This document shows, one piece after another, positions 31,233 to 38,388 of a stretch of DNA of 38,388 nt. The notes beneath the pieces were generated by a model. The model was not told the DNA's origin, did no database searches, and worked only from the letters and a program-made list of their open reading frames with translations. Every line of letters starts with the position of its first letter. The first letter of the stretch is position 1. Source of the DNA: Aquimonas sp046318115 (GTDB lineage: Bacteria > Pseudomonadota > Gammaproteobacteria > Xanthomonadales > Xanthomonadaceae); the NCBI GenBank assembly GCA_046318115.1, contig JBKCVA010000028.1:1-38388 (forward strand), written 5' to 3'. The translations under genes were made by a program, and so were the position numbers.

Positions 31233-32707
31233 GCGAGCAGGCCGGCAGCGCGGCAGCGGTGCTGGGCGCGGCTCGCGGCCAGCGCCTTCGGGCCACGGCA
31301 GCCGGGCTCGGCACAGTCGCGGCAGGCGCGCTGCGCTGCGCAGGCCTCGCCATCCGCAGCGAAGGCGGCTGGGCGCGCCTCCAGCCAGCCCTGCAGCAGC
31401 GGCCGCGGTTCCGGGACGCGTTCGCTCATCTGCAGGGCCGGCAACAGCTGCTGTCGCGCCGCCTTCAAGGCATCGAGCGAGCGCGCATGGATGCGCAGCA
31501 GGGGTTCGCCGCGGCGCACGCGCGCCCCCACCTCAAGGATGTCCGACAGCCCCACGCGCGGGTCGATGCGCGCCGCCGCCACACCGCGACCCGCGCCCAG
31601 CTGCAGGCAAACCTGGCCCAGCGCGCGGGTGTCGATGCGCGCCAGCACGCCGTCGCGATCGGCGCAGAACTCGCCGATGCAGGGCGCCTGTTCGCGCCAG
31701 CGATGCGGTGCCGACAGCGCCTCGGCCGGCCCGCCCATGGCCTGCACCATCGCCTCGAAGCGCGCCGCCGCCTGACCGCTGCACAGCGCCCAGTGCACGC
31801 GCGTCTGGGCCTCGGCGAGGTCCTCGCAGAGCCCACCGCGCAGCAGCAGGCGCGCGCAGAGGGCGAGGTTCAGGCGATACAGACGCGAGCGCGCGTCCTC
31901 GCCGCGCAGCACGCGTGCCACGGCATCCAGTTCGAGCGCATTGCCGGCGGCATTGGCCAGCGGCTGGTCCATGTCGCTGAAGGCCAGCTCACAGCCCAGC
32001 CCCAAGGCTCGCGCGGTGACCACGAGCGCCTGCGCCAGGGCCTCGCTTTCACCGCGCTCGCGAAAGAGCGCGCCGGAGCCGAGCTTGAGATCCAGCAGCA
32101 GGTGCTGCACGCCGGCGGCGAGCTTCTTGGACAGGATCGAGCTCACGATCAGCGGCAGCGAATCGACCGTGGCGGTGCGGTCGCGAATCGCGTAGAGGCG
32201 CTGGTCGGCCGGTGCCAGTTCACGCGAAGCGCTGACGATGGCGAGGCCGTGGCGACGCACGCAGCGGGCGAAGTCCTCAAGGCTCAGTTCGGTGCACAGG
32301 CCCGGCAGGGCTTCGAGCTTGTCGAGCGTGCCGCCGGTATGGCCCAGGCCGCGCCCTGACACCATCGGCACCGCCGCACCGCAGGCCGCAAGCACCGGCG
32401 CCAGCACCAGGCTGAGACAGTCGCCAACGCCGCCGGTGGAGTGTTTGTCGAGCACCGGCGCCTCGACGCCCAGCGCAGGCCAGTGCAGCACGCGGCCGGA
32501 ATCGCGCATGGCAGCGGTGAGGTCGCGGGTCTCGCGCGGCGACAGCCCGCGCAGGCGGACCGCCATGGCCAGTGCGCCGGCCTGGGCGTCGTCGAGGCGA
32601 CCGTCGGCCAAGCCCTGCGCGACTTCGCGCCATTCGCTCGCGAGCAGGCTGCGGCCCTCGCGCGTGGCGGCGATCAGGCTGTCGAAACGGAGAGGCGCGG
32701 CGTGCAT
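31229..32707 (-). CDS. deoA: thymidine phosphorylase with Cys-rich C-terminal tail
   Basis: A 492-residue cytoplasmic enzyme phosphorolysing thymidine or deoxyuridine to base and deoxyribose 1-phosphate. The start at 32707 (MHAAPLRFDSLIAATREG) follows deoC by 10 bp. Pyrimidine phosphorylase signatures are clear: LDKHSTGGVGDCLSLVLAPV, SGRGLGHTGGTLDKLEA, ILSKKLAAGVQHLLLDLK and GSGALF. The usual family length is about 440. Here the last 37 residues (456-492) carry five Cys (456, 462, 465, 470, 485) in a CX5CX2CX4C-like cluster that could bind metal, perhaps after a fusion or extension. It overlaps deoB by 4 nt. Confidence 0.95.
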   Translation of the reverse strand: MHAAPLRFDSLIAATREGRSLLASEWREVAQGLADGRLDDAQAGALAMAVRLRGLSPRETRDLTAAMRDSGRVLHWPALGVEAPVLDKHSTGGVGDCLSLVLAPVLAACGAAVPMVSGRGLGHTGGTLDKLEALPGLCTELSLEDFARCVRRHGLAIVSASRELAPADQRLYAIRDRTATVDSLPLIVSSILSKKLAAGVQHLLLDLKLGSGALFRERGESEALAQALVVTARALGLGCELAFSDMDQPLANAAGNALELDAVARVLRGEDARSRLYRLNLALCARLLLRGGLCEDLAEAQTRVHWALCSGQAAARFEAMVQAMGGPAEALSAPHRWREQAPCIGEFCADRDGVLARIDTRALGQVCLQLGAGRGVAAARIDPRVGLSDILEVGARVRRGEPLLRIHARSLDALKAARQQLLPALQMSERVPEPRPLLQGWLEARPAAFAADGEACAAQRACRDCAEPGCRGPKALAASRAQHRCRAAGLLA

Positions 32708-32717
32708 GGGCAGTCCC

Positions 32718-33473
32718 TCAGTAGGCGCCGGATGCGGCCGCCGCACGACCTTCGAGCGCGGCTTCAATGTGATCGAGCAGACCACTGGCACCCACGCGCA
32801 GCCGCGCCGGCCCCCGCGCATCCTCGCCCAACTCGCGCTCGACCAGACGCAGATAGGGCTCGGCCTGCGCCAGCGAGCGCACGCCTCCGGCGGCCTTGAA
32901 CCCCGCGGTTGCCGCGCGCCGGCGGATCGTCTGCAGCATGAGCTGCGCGGCCGGCAGGGTGGCGCCCACACTGGCCTTGCCGGTGCTGGTCTTGAGGAAA
33001 TCCACCCCTGCGTCGAGCGCCAGCTCGCTGGCCAGCACGATGCGGTCGGGCGCGGCCAATTCGCCGCTTTCCAGAATGATCTTGAGCAGCGCGCCGCCGC
33101 TGGCCTCGCGGGCGGCTCGCAGCACCTGTCGGGCCGGGCCTTCGCGGCCCTGCAGCAGGGCCTGCCAGGGCAGCACGGCATCGATTTCCTGCGCACCCAC
33201 AGCGCGCGCGCGGCGGATCTCGCGCGCCACCCGCAGCGGGTCCTCGCCGCCCTCGGGGAAGTTCACCACCGTCGCCACCGCGATCGACTCCGGCAACAGC
33301 GAGCGCGCGTGCTGGACATGCTCCGGATACACGCAGACCGCCGCCACGCGTCCGTGCGGGCCATCGGCGCGAGCGCAGAGCGCGGCGATCTGCGCCGGGG
33401 TGGCGTCCTCGTCGAGACAGGTCAGGTCGAGCAGCGGCAGCAGCTGGCGGGCGGTGAGCACAGGGTCGGACAT
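32718..33473 (-). CDS. deoC: deoxyribose-phosphate aldolase
   Basis: A 251-residue cytoplasmic class I aldolase that splits deoxyribose 5-phosphate to glyceraldehyde 3-phosphate and acetaldehyde. Motifs: LLDLTCL at the N-terminus, VAAVCVYPEHV, AQEIDAVLPW, then VDFLKTSTGK with the Schiff-base Lys161 and AGFKAAGGVR with the second Lys193. Length is normal. It is the first gene of the deo series. No operator-like dyad is visible immediately upstream; the region is dominated by repeats. Expression is likely shared with deoA, deoB and deoD because of 10-bp, 4-nt overlap and 42-bp spacings. Confidence 0.96.
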   Translation of the reverse strand: MSDPVLTARQLLPLLDLTCLDEDATPAQIAALCARADGPHGRVAAVCVYPEHVQHARSLLPESIAVATVVNFPEGGEDPLRVAREIRRARAVGAQEIDAVLPWQALLQGREGPARQVLRAAREASGGALLKIILESGELAAPDRIVLASELALDAGVDFLKTSTGKASVGATLPAAQLMLQTIRRRAATAGFKAAGGVRSLAQAEPYLRLVERELGEDARGPARLRVGASGLLDHIEAALEGRAAAASGAY

Positions 33474-33560
33474 GGGCGTGGCGGTTCAACGAACGGAGCC
33501 ACAGCCTGCGCTTGCAGAGGCACACCGGCGCTGATCAGGATCAAGCGGGGGATAACAGCC

Positions 33561-33599
33561 GGGATTCGGGATTCGGGATTCGGGATTCGGGATTCGGGA
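33561..33599. repeat. tandem GGGATTC heptamers
   Basis: Five exact copies of the 7-bp unit GGGATTC followed by GGGA. They are part of the dispersed short-unit class and lie upstream of deoC. Confidence 0.85.
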
Positions 33600-33630
33600 C
33601 AGCGTCGCGCGGCCGAGCCCATCATCAAGC

Positions 33631-33821
33631 CATAGGGTGGGCCCTTGCCCACCCTGAGCCCCATCCTGGCCGCGGTACGCCGCTGAATCCACGCGCTCCG
33701 CTTCCGCTTGGGATTGCGCATCGGCCCGCCACCGGCCGAGGGATCCCCGGCGACCGCTGAAGAGCGCAACGACGTTCAAGAGACCTTGCGTGCATGGTGT
33801 GGTGGGCCAGGCCCACCCCAT
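33631..33821. repeat. inverted pair of GGGTGGGC palindromes upstream of deoC
   Basis: GGGTGGGC-CCTT-GCCCACCC at 33635-33654 and GTGGGCC-A-GGCCCAC at 33802-33816 lie in inverted orientation with CATAGGG/CCCATG outer edges, as in the pairs near deoD and uppP. They sit between deoC and cdd. No gene was seen in 33474-33894. Confidence 0.75.
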
Positions 33822-33894
33822 GTCGCTCGCGGACGTTCGCGCCGCCGCATCATGAGCTGCGCGGGCGCGCGCTCCGCCGCATCAGCGCGTCGGC

Positions 33895-34374
33895 TCAGCG
33901 CGCCAGCCGGAACCCGAAAGGAAGCAGCGCGTTGATCGCGACCACTCGCGCAGCGCCGCCGCCGACGAACCCCACCCGCGCCCGCGGCCCCAGCTCGAAG
34001 ATCTGCTGGCGGCAGCCGCCGCAGGGCGCCGCCTCCTGCGGCCTGCCCTCGCCGTCGAAGGCCAGCACCACCAGATCGACAACCTCGACCTCCGCTCCCT
34101 CCGCTGCGACCGCCGCCGCCAAGGCATGCCGCTCGGCGCAACCACTGAGCGGATAGGCACTGTTCTCGACATTGCAGGCCGCGTACACGCCGCCGCGAGC
34201 GGTGCGCAGGGCACAGCCGACGTGGAAGTTTGAGAAGGGCGCGTAGGCGCGTCGGGACACGTCGCGGGCGGCAGCCGCAAGCAGCTCATCCGGCGTGTCC
34301 GCTGGCCAGATCTGGTCTGCCGCCAACTGCTCTTCGGCCGCGCCGAACGCAGCGCCAGGGATGGATACCGTCAT
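33895..34374 (-). CDS. cdd: cytidine deaminase
   Basis: A 159-residue cytoplasmic zinc enzyme that deaminates cytidine and deoxycytidine to uridine and deoxyuridine, which the downstream deo genes can use after phosphorolysis. The start at 34374 (MTVSIPGAAFG) gives the usual short N-terminus. Catalytic motif SGCAERHALAAA (Cys79, Glu81) and PCGGCRQQI (Cys118, Cys121) supply the three zinc Cys and the proton shuttle Glu, as in small homotetrameric deaminases. AYAPFSNFHVGCAL and CNVENSAYPLSG are family typical. It is on the same strand as the deo series, 421 bp upstream of deoC across repeats, so probably functionally linked but separately transcribed. Confidence 0.95.
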   Translation of the reverse strand: MTVSIPGAAFGAAEEQLAADQIWPADTPDELLAAAARDVSRRAYAPFSNFHVGCALRTARGGVYAACNVENSAYPLSGCAERHALAAAVAAEGAEVEVVDLVVLAFDGEGRPQEAAPCGGCRQQIFELGPRARVGFVGGGAARVVAINALLPFGFRLAR

Positions 34375-34801
34375 GGCCGGAACCGCCTCCACACGTGGGA
34401 TGCCCGAGCGCCTCGGGCTCCGCATTCTAGGTGCCTGTCGGGCTTTGGTGGTCGAGGCGAAAGTCCGGTGGTGCGAGGACCGCTTTGCGGCGACGTGCAG
34501 GCCCGAGCAGCGCAATGGGTCAAGAATCCGCGGAGCGTAGACCGCGCAGACGGACGTGCAGCCCGGCCATCCAGAGTCAGAGAGGTTGCTGGCGGTCAAG
34601 GCTGCCCGCTGCACTCAGGGACGCCGCGCTCGATGCGGCGCGCCAGCCTATTGAGCCGCGGGTCGGCACATCGCCCGGCGGTGCCCGGAGCCAGCAAGGC
34701 TCGACGCTCCGGCAGGCCTTCGTGGTCAGGCCCTGGCACCCCGTCGCCAATCAGGAAATCGAACGGGAAGCTCACCGGCCACCGTGGCCCGGATCTCTGC
34801 C
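34375..34801. other. 427-bp intergenic region with no recognised gene
   Basis: It holds only short hairpins: GCCCGAG-CGC-CTCGGGC at 34406-34422 and GGCCAC-C-GTGGCC near 34777-34789, neither followed by a T-run. Open frames exist on both strands because of the high GC content but show no domain, codon pattern or ribosome-binding site. Confidence 0.5.
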
Positions 34802-36820
34802 TCAGCCCGGCTCCGAGCCATCGGGCGTCGGATCGGCCACCACCACCACTCGGTTGCGGCCGGCGGTCTTGGCGGCATAGAGCGCGCCGTCGGCCTCGTC
34901 GAACAGGCCCTCCGGGCGCAGCCGCGTGCGCCCCGACAGCGAGGCCACACCGACGCTGATGGTGATCGGCGGCAGGTCTTCGCGGCGCAGGTTCTCGACG
35001 GCAGCACGCAGGCGCTCGGCCAGCCCTGCGGCGGCCTGAGCATTGGCGCCCGGGATCAGCACGACGAACTCCTCGCCGCCCCACCGCGCCAGCAGGGTGC
35101 CGGCGCGCAGCAGGCCCTGCAGAGTATTGGCCAGCGCGCACAGCACGGCGTCGCCGACCGCATGGCCCTGGGTGTCGTTGATGCGCTTGAAGTGGTCCAC
35201 GTCGATCAAGGCGATCGACAGCGGCGCGTGTCGGCTCATCGCATCGGCCCAGTGCACTTCGAAGCGCTCGACGAAGGCGCGCCGGTTGGCGATGCCGGTG
35301 AGCGGATCGATGCTCGCCGCATGCGCCAGCGCCTCGGCGCGCTTCTCCAGCTCGACGTTGGCCTGGGCCAGCGCTTCGCGATTGCGCTCCAGCTCGGCAT
35401 TGGCCTCGAACAGCTGGCGGCCTAGGCGCCGGCTTTCACGGTAGCGGAAGGCCAGGAGGCCGGCGATCACCAGCAGGCTCAGCACGCCGAAGGTGGCCAG
35501 CCAGCGGCCCAGCGACTCCTGCCGCAGCTTGAGCGCCTGGATCTCCAGATCACGCTGCAGCAGCTCGATCTGGCGCTCGGCCTCCTGCGCGCGGTAGGCG
35601 CTCTCCATCACCGCGACGCGGCGGTTCATGTCGAGGCCGGCCAGTTGCTCCTGCAGGGCCAGGCTTTCCATCGCGATATCGAGGGCGCGGGTTTCCTCGC
35701 CCTGCGCGCGCAGCAGCGGCACCATCAGCTTGTAGCTGTCGAGCAGCTGCGGCTGGTCATCGCCGCTCTTGAACTCGGGCAGGGCCTGCTGCCAGAGCGC
35801 CAGCGCTTCCTCGGGGCGGTCCTGGCGCGCGGCGACTTCAGCGAGCGTCGCGCGATAGCGGGCCAGCGTGCTGCGCTGGCCCAGACGCTCGGCCACCTCT
35901 GCGCCGCGCAGCAGCGCGTCGCGCGCTTCGTCGAGCTTGTTCAAGCCCAGCTTGGCGCGGCCGTTCTCGAGCAGCGCATAGGCTTGCCCGGGCGGGCTGC
36001 CGAGGCGTTCTGCCAAGCGCTCGGCCTCCAGCGCCAGGGTCAGTGCCTCGCTGTAGCTGCCGGCCAGGTTGGCCGTGCGCGCCATGCTGCCCAGCAGCGG
36101 CGCCTCGCGCGAAGGGTCGGCGAGGCGCCGCGCCTCGGCGAGGCCGCGATCGAGGAAGGTGCGCGCGGTCTCGTACTCGCGCAGGCCAGCATAGAGCAGG
36201 CCGAGGTAGTGGTAGGTGCGCTCGATCTCGGCCTTGGCGCCCGCCTGCTGCAGCTTGAGGCTTTCCCTCAGCGACTCCAGCGAGGTCGAGTACAGGCCCT
36301 GGTTCAGGCGGATCAGGCCGATGTGGGTGAGCACGTCGGCGATGCCGTCGTCGTCCTTGAGCTGGCGATAGAGGTTCAGCGCCCGCTCGAAGCCCGACAG
36401 GGCCAGCGACAGGTCGCCCTGGCGGCGCAGCAGGATGGCGATGTCGGTCTCTGCGCGGGCGACGCTGGCAGTGTCGCCGCGCCGGCTGGCGCGCTCCAGG
36501 ATGCCGCGCTGCAGGGCCAGGGCTTCGGGGTAGCGACCGCGACGGAACTCGATCTGAGCCGACACCCGATCGACGGCGTCGATCTCGGCCGAGCCCTCGG
36601 CGGCGAGACCAGCGGCTTCCTTGAGCACGGTGCCGGCCATCGCGAAATCGCCGCTGGCGGCGAGACGCTCGGCTTCGACAAGACGCGCCTGCAGCGGGGC
36701 GGCCACCTCGACGGGGGCGGTCGGCGCCAGCGGATCACCGGCCCAGCGCTCCTCGGCCGGTTGCGCCCCAAGGGCGGCCGGAAACAGCAGAACGCTCAGC
36801 AGTGGCAGGCTTCGAAACAA
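34802..36820 (-). CDS. TPR-containing membrane diguanylate cyclase
   Basis: A 672-residue protein. I chose the TTG at 36820 because GGGGA lies 5 bases upstream and it opens into a signal peptide (FRSLPLLSVLLFPAALGAQ). Longer starts add unrelated sequence. The mature periplasmic part (about 45-410) is a series of TPR-like helices (YPEALALQRGILERA, YSTSLESLRESLKLQQ, YETARTFLDRGLAEAR, YSEALTLALEAERLAE). One membrane helix at about 440-460 (FGVLSLLVIAGLLAFRYR) leads to a coiled coil and a GGDEF domain with DPLTGIANRRAFVERF, LIDVDHFKRINDTQGH and GGEEF at 581-585. The RAGT before GGEEF lacks the Asp of the RxxD inhibitory site. It likely senses an envelope signal and makes cyclic-di-GMP. No neighbour shares its transcript. 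Confidence 0.9.
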   Translation of the reverse strand: MFRSLPLLSVLLFPAALGAQPAEERWAGDPLAPTAPVEVAAPLQARLVEAERLAASGDFAMAGTVLKEAAGLAAEGSAEIDAVDRVSAQIEFRRGRYPEALALQRGILERASRRGDTASVARAETDIAILLRRQGDLSLALSGFERALNLYRQLKDDDGIADVLTHIGLIRLNQGLYSTSLESLRESLKLQQAGAKAEIERTYHYLGLLYAGLREYETARTFLDRGLAEARRLADPSREAPLLGSMARTANLAGSYSEALTLALEAERLAERLGSPPGQAYALLENGRAKLGLNKLDEARDALLRGAEVAERLGQRSTLARYRATLAEVAARQDRPEEALALWQQALPEFKSGDDQPQLLDSYKLMVPLLRAQGEETRALDIAMESLALQEQLAGLDMNRRVAVMESAYRAQEAERQIELLQRDLEIQALKLRQESLGRWLATFGVLSLLVIAGLLAFRYRESRRLGRQLFEANAELERNREALAQANVELEKRAEALAHAASIDPLTGIANRRAFVERFEVHWADAMSRHAPLSIALIDVDHFKRINDTQGHAVGDAVLCALANTLQGLLRAGTLLARWGGEEFVVLIPGANAQAAAGLAERLRAAVENLRREDLPPITISVGVASLSGRTRLRPEGLFDEADGALYAAKTAGRNRVVVVADPTPDGSEPG

Positions 36821-36976
36821 CCGGATCCCCGCGCAATCTGTAAGGGCGGCCCGTGGGCGGCGGGCGGCAGGCTGTCGGGTGTATCCCCGATCTGGGACGC
36901 AAGTGTATGCGCTGGATCGCGCTGGCGTTGCAGCCGGGCTCCTTCGCGCTTGTGAAGCCTGCGCCCAGAGCATGCG

Positions 36977-37006
36977 AAAAATGCAGACGCCGCAGCGAGG
37001 GCGTCT
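36977..37006 (-). terminator. probable rho-independent terminator after hemD
   Basis: Reading the minus strand: AGACGCC (37006-37000), an 8-base loop, GGCGTCT (36991-36985), GCA, then TTTTT (36981-36977). It lies about 135 bp downstream of hemD. The rest of 36821-37139 holds nothing recognisable. Confidence 0.55.
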
Positions 37007-37139
37007 CAGGGCGGTCGTGGCAAAACGCGACACGGGAATTCGAGGGCGTTTGGCGAGCCAGCTGACCGCGGAATTCGCGTCGCGCGCCGCCGCGTGCGCC
37101 CACAGGCGGCCGCAGTGGGCGGAGGGTTCTCACAGGCTC

Positions 37140-37889
37140 TCAGCGCGCTGCTGATGCTGCCAGCGCCGAGACCAGAGCCTGCGGCTGCGGGCCCTCCGCC
37201 AGCACCGTGTCGGCGAACCCGCGCAACCGCGCATGCTCGATCAGGCGCTCGCTGCTGGCCGCCACGCGGGCCCGCTTGAGCGTGGCAACGGCCTCCGCCG
37301 ACAGCTGGACCAACACGTTGTCGAGGGCTTCCGCGCTCGACAGCAGCAGTCCGAGCGGCGCGCTGGCCGTCAGTACAGCACGCGCATGCCGCGCATCCAG
37401 CCGCGCCGGCCCGCGTCGATAGACCTGCACTTCCTCCACCGCGAAGCCGCGGGCGCGAAGCTCCGGTGCGAGCACGCCGCGACCGCCGGGGGCGGCCACC
37501 AGCAGCACGGTCTCGCCAGCGCCCTGCGCCAGTCGCGGATGCGCCAGCAGGCTCTCGCTGATCTGCGGGCCTTGCTCGATGGGCGCCAGCACCTCGGCAA
37601 ATCCGGCGCGGCGCAGCGCCACCGCCGTGCCGGCGCCAACGCCGGCGCCGATCGCTACCCGCGTGGCAATCCGCGGGTCGAGCTGCAGCAGAAAGCGCAC
37701 CGCGGCGGGGCTGATGCACAGCGCGATCGTCGGTCGCCTCGCCAGCGCCTGTTCAAGCGCCGCGCCTGCCTGCAGCGGTTCAAGGCGCAGCCCCGGCAGG
37801 GCCAGCGCCCTGGCACCCGCCGCTTCGATCGCGCGCTTCGCCGCGCCCTGCTGGCTGCGCTCGCGCAGGCTGATCACCGTCCAGCCCAT
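37140..37889 (-). CDS. hemD: uroporphyrinogen-III synthase
   Basis: A 249-residue cytoplasmic enzyme that closes and inverts ring D of hydroxymethylbilane to uroporphyrinogen III in tetrapyrrole synthesis. The family is poorly conserved. Recognisable parts are the N-terminal WTVISLRERSQQGAAKRAIE, the mid ALCISPAAVRFLL, AIGAGVGAGTAVALRRAGF, and VLLVAAPGGRGVLAPELRARG followed by VEEVQVYRR. The start at 37889 (MGWTVISL) fits the domain; an ATG at 37943 would add 18 residues. No Shine-Dalgarno precedes either. It is not followed by hemX/hemY in this window. It is divergent from the thioesterase gene. Confidence 0.85.
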   Translation of the reverse strand: MGWTVISLRERSQQGAAKRAIEAAGARALALPGLRLEPLQAGAALEQALARRPTIALCISPAAVRFLLQLDPRIATRVAIGAGVGAGTAVALRRAGFAEVLAPIEQGPQISESLLAHPRLAQGAGETVLLVAAPGGRGVLAPELRARGFAVEEVQVYRRGPARLDARHARAVLTASAPLGLLLSSAEALDNVLVQLSAEAVATLKRARVAASSERLIEHARLRGFADTVLAEGPQPQALVSALAASAAR

Positions 37890-37902
37890 CAGAGGAGGCG
37901 AT

Positions 37903-38028
37903 ATGACAGATGAGTCCGTACTCGTGGGTATCCGCGTGCGCATGCTAGATAGTCTGCCCCGCCGCACCGGCGCCTGTCCGAACGATGCTGTCCATGAGCC
38001 AAGCCGCACCGCTGATTGCCGCACCTGA
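37903..38028 (+). CDS. possible 41-residue small ORF with strong ribosome-binding site
   Basis: AGAGGAGG (37891-37898) lies 4 bases before an ATG that opens a 41-codon frame (MTDESVLVGIRVRMLDSLPR...). The frame overlaps the start of the thioesterase gene in another register. No family is recognised. It could be a leader peptide coupling translation to the thioesterase or simply a chance match to the anti-Shine-Dalgarno on the strand opposite the hemD start. Confidence 0.2.
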   Translation: MTDESVLVGIRVRMLDSLPRRTGACPNDAVHEPSRTADCRT

Positions 38029-38388
38029 AGCCACCCTCGGACAGGATCTTGAACGCGTGCTGCTGTCGATGCCGCCGCTGCGCGCAATGGGCTGCCGCGT
38101 GGCCAGCGTCGAGCCCGAGCGGCTGGTGCTGGCCGCTCCGCTGGACGCCAACGTCAACGACAAGGGCAGCGCCTTCGGCGGCAGCCTGGCGGGGCTCATG
38201 ACCGTGGCGTGCTGGGGACTGTTCAGCGCGCGAATCAAGCAGGCTGGCCTGATCGCCGAGGTCTACGTGCAGGACTCGCACCTGCAGTACTTCGTGCCGG
38301 TGCTGGAAGACATCGAGGCCGAAGCGCGGCTGGCCGAAGGCGAGGACATCGAAGCCGCGATCCGCAGCATGCGCAGCCGCCGCAAGGC
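37994..38388 (+). CDS. YiiD_C-type hotdog thioesterase, partial
   Basis: The reading from the ATG at 37994 (MSQAAPLIAAPEATLGQD) runs off the window after 131 codons with no stop. An in-frame ATG at 37985 is an alternative start. The pattern LSMPPLRAMGCRVASVEPER, LDANVNDKGSAFGGSLAGLM, then VYVQDSHLQYFVPV is that of the YiiD C-terminal-like putative thioesterase family, with Asn/Asp/Gly/Gly positions and the GGSLAGL helix of a hotdog fold. The family is presumed to hydrolyse acyl-CoA or similar thioesters in the cytoplasm; the substrate is unknown. It is divergent from hemD. The C-terminus is missing. Confidence 0.8.
   Translation, partial: MSQAAPLIAAPEATLGQDLERVLLSMPPLRAMGCRVASVEPERLVLAAPLDANVNDKGSAFGGSLAGLMTVACWGLFSARIKQAGLIAEVYVQDSHLQYFVPVLEDIEAEARLAEGEDIEAAIRSMRSRRK

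Noticed and set aside
34375..34614. An 80-residue N-terminal extension of cytidine deaminase
   Set aside because: The extension is rich in Cys, Arg and Ser with no conservation pattern, and the ATG at 34374 gives the normal family length.
34375..34801. Small genes in the gap upstream of cdd
   Set aside because: Several frames are open but overlap each other and lack start signals or recognisable domains.

Overview
The window is about 38 kb of high-GC bacterial chromosome. The protein families, the type IV pilus motor gene, the Entner-Doudoroff cluster and the intergenic palindromes and GGATTCG-type short repeats suggest a gammaproteobacterium of the Xanthomonadales/Lysobacterales, perhaps near Rhodanobacteraceae or Lysobacteraceae. 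That placement is inference from gene content. No rRNA, tRNA, CRISPR array, transposase or phage gene was seen.

Layout. 1-4502: a 64-bp perfect inverted repeat around a G-rich tract, then an exported three-gene module (cytochrome c-like protein, DUF1800, DUF1501). 4807-5619: uppP. 5691-6149: three exact-length 153-bp tandem repeats. 6177-11586: Entner-Doudoroff and oxidative pentose phosphate genes eda, edd, pgl and zwf on the minus strand, with a divergent GntR/HutC-type regulator at 11739. 12712-13086: a DUF1161 secreted protein with a clear terminator. 13363-17657: an RND efflux pump and its lipoprotein adaptor, without an outer-membrane channel. 17815-26324: a signalling and motility block with a PAS-GGDEF cyclase, a decayed motA/motB-like remnant, pilU, a phosphatase-fold protein lacking its P-loop arginine, a REC-HD-GYP regulator and, overlapping it, a large MHYT-PAS hybrid histidine kinase with two in-frame stops and a frameshift. 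26555-28920: DNA repair and redox genes (alkyltransferase, DCC protein, photolyase-like flavoprotein). 29205-34374: nucleoside salvage, transcribed deoC-deoA-deoB-deoD, with cdd upstream. 34802-36820: a TPR-GGDEF membrane protein. 37140-38388: hemD and a divergent thioesterase cut by the window edge.

How the genes work together. zwf, pgl, edd and eda take glucose 6-phosphate to pyruvate and glyceraldehyde 3-phosphate. The deo genes feed deoxyribose from nucleosides into glyceraldehyde 3-phosphate and acetaldehyde, so both clusters supply lower glycolysis. The middle block is centred on cyclic-di-GMP and surface motility: two predicted cyclases, one predicted HD-GYP phosphodiesterase and a pilus retraction ATPase. 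Its kinase, laid out like RpfC, and its stator-like gene both look broken.

The most notable non-genic content is the dispersed palindrome family (GGGTGGGTC..GACCCACCC and a GGGCC variant), the 153-bp tandem array and the large inverted repeat at the left edge. The best leads are the triple lesion in the RpfC-like kinase, the motA-motB deletion remnant, the photolyase-like protein with apparently reversed domain order, and the phosphatase-fold protein with Leu at the catalytic Arg position.
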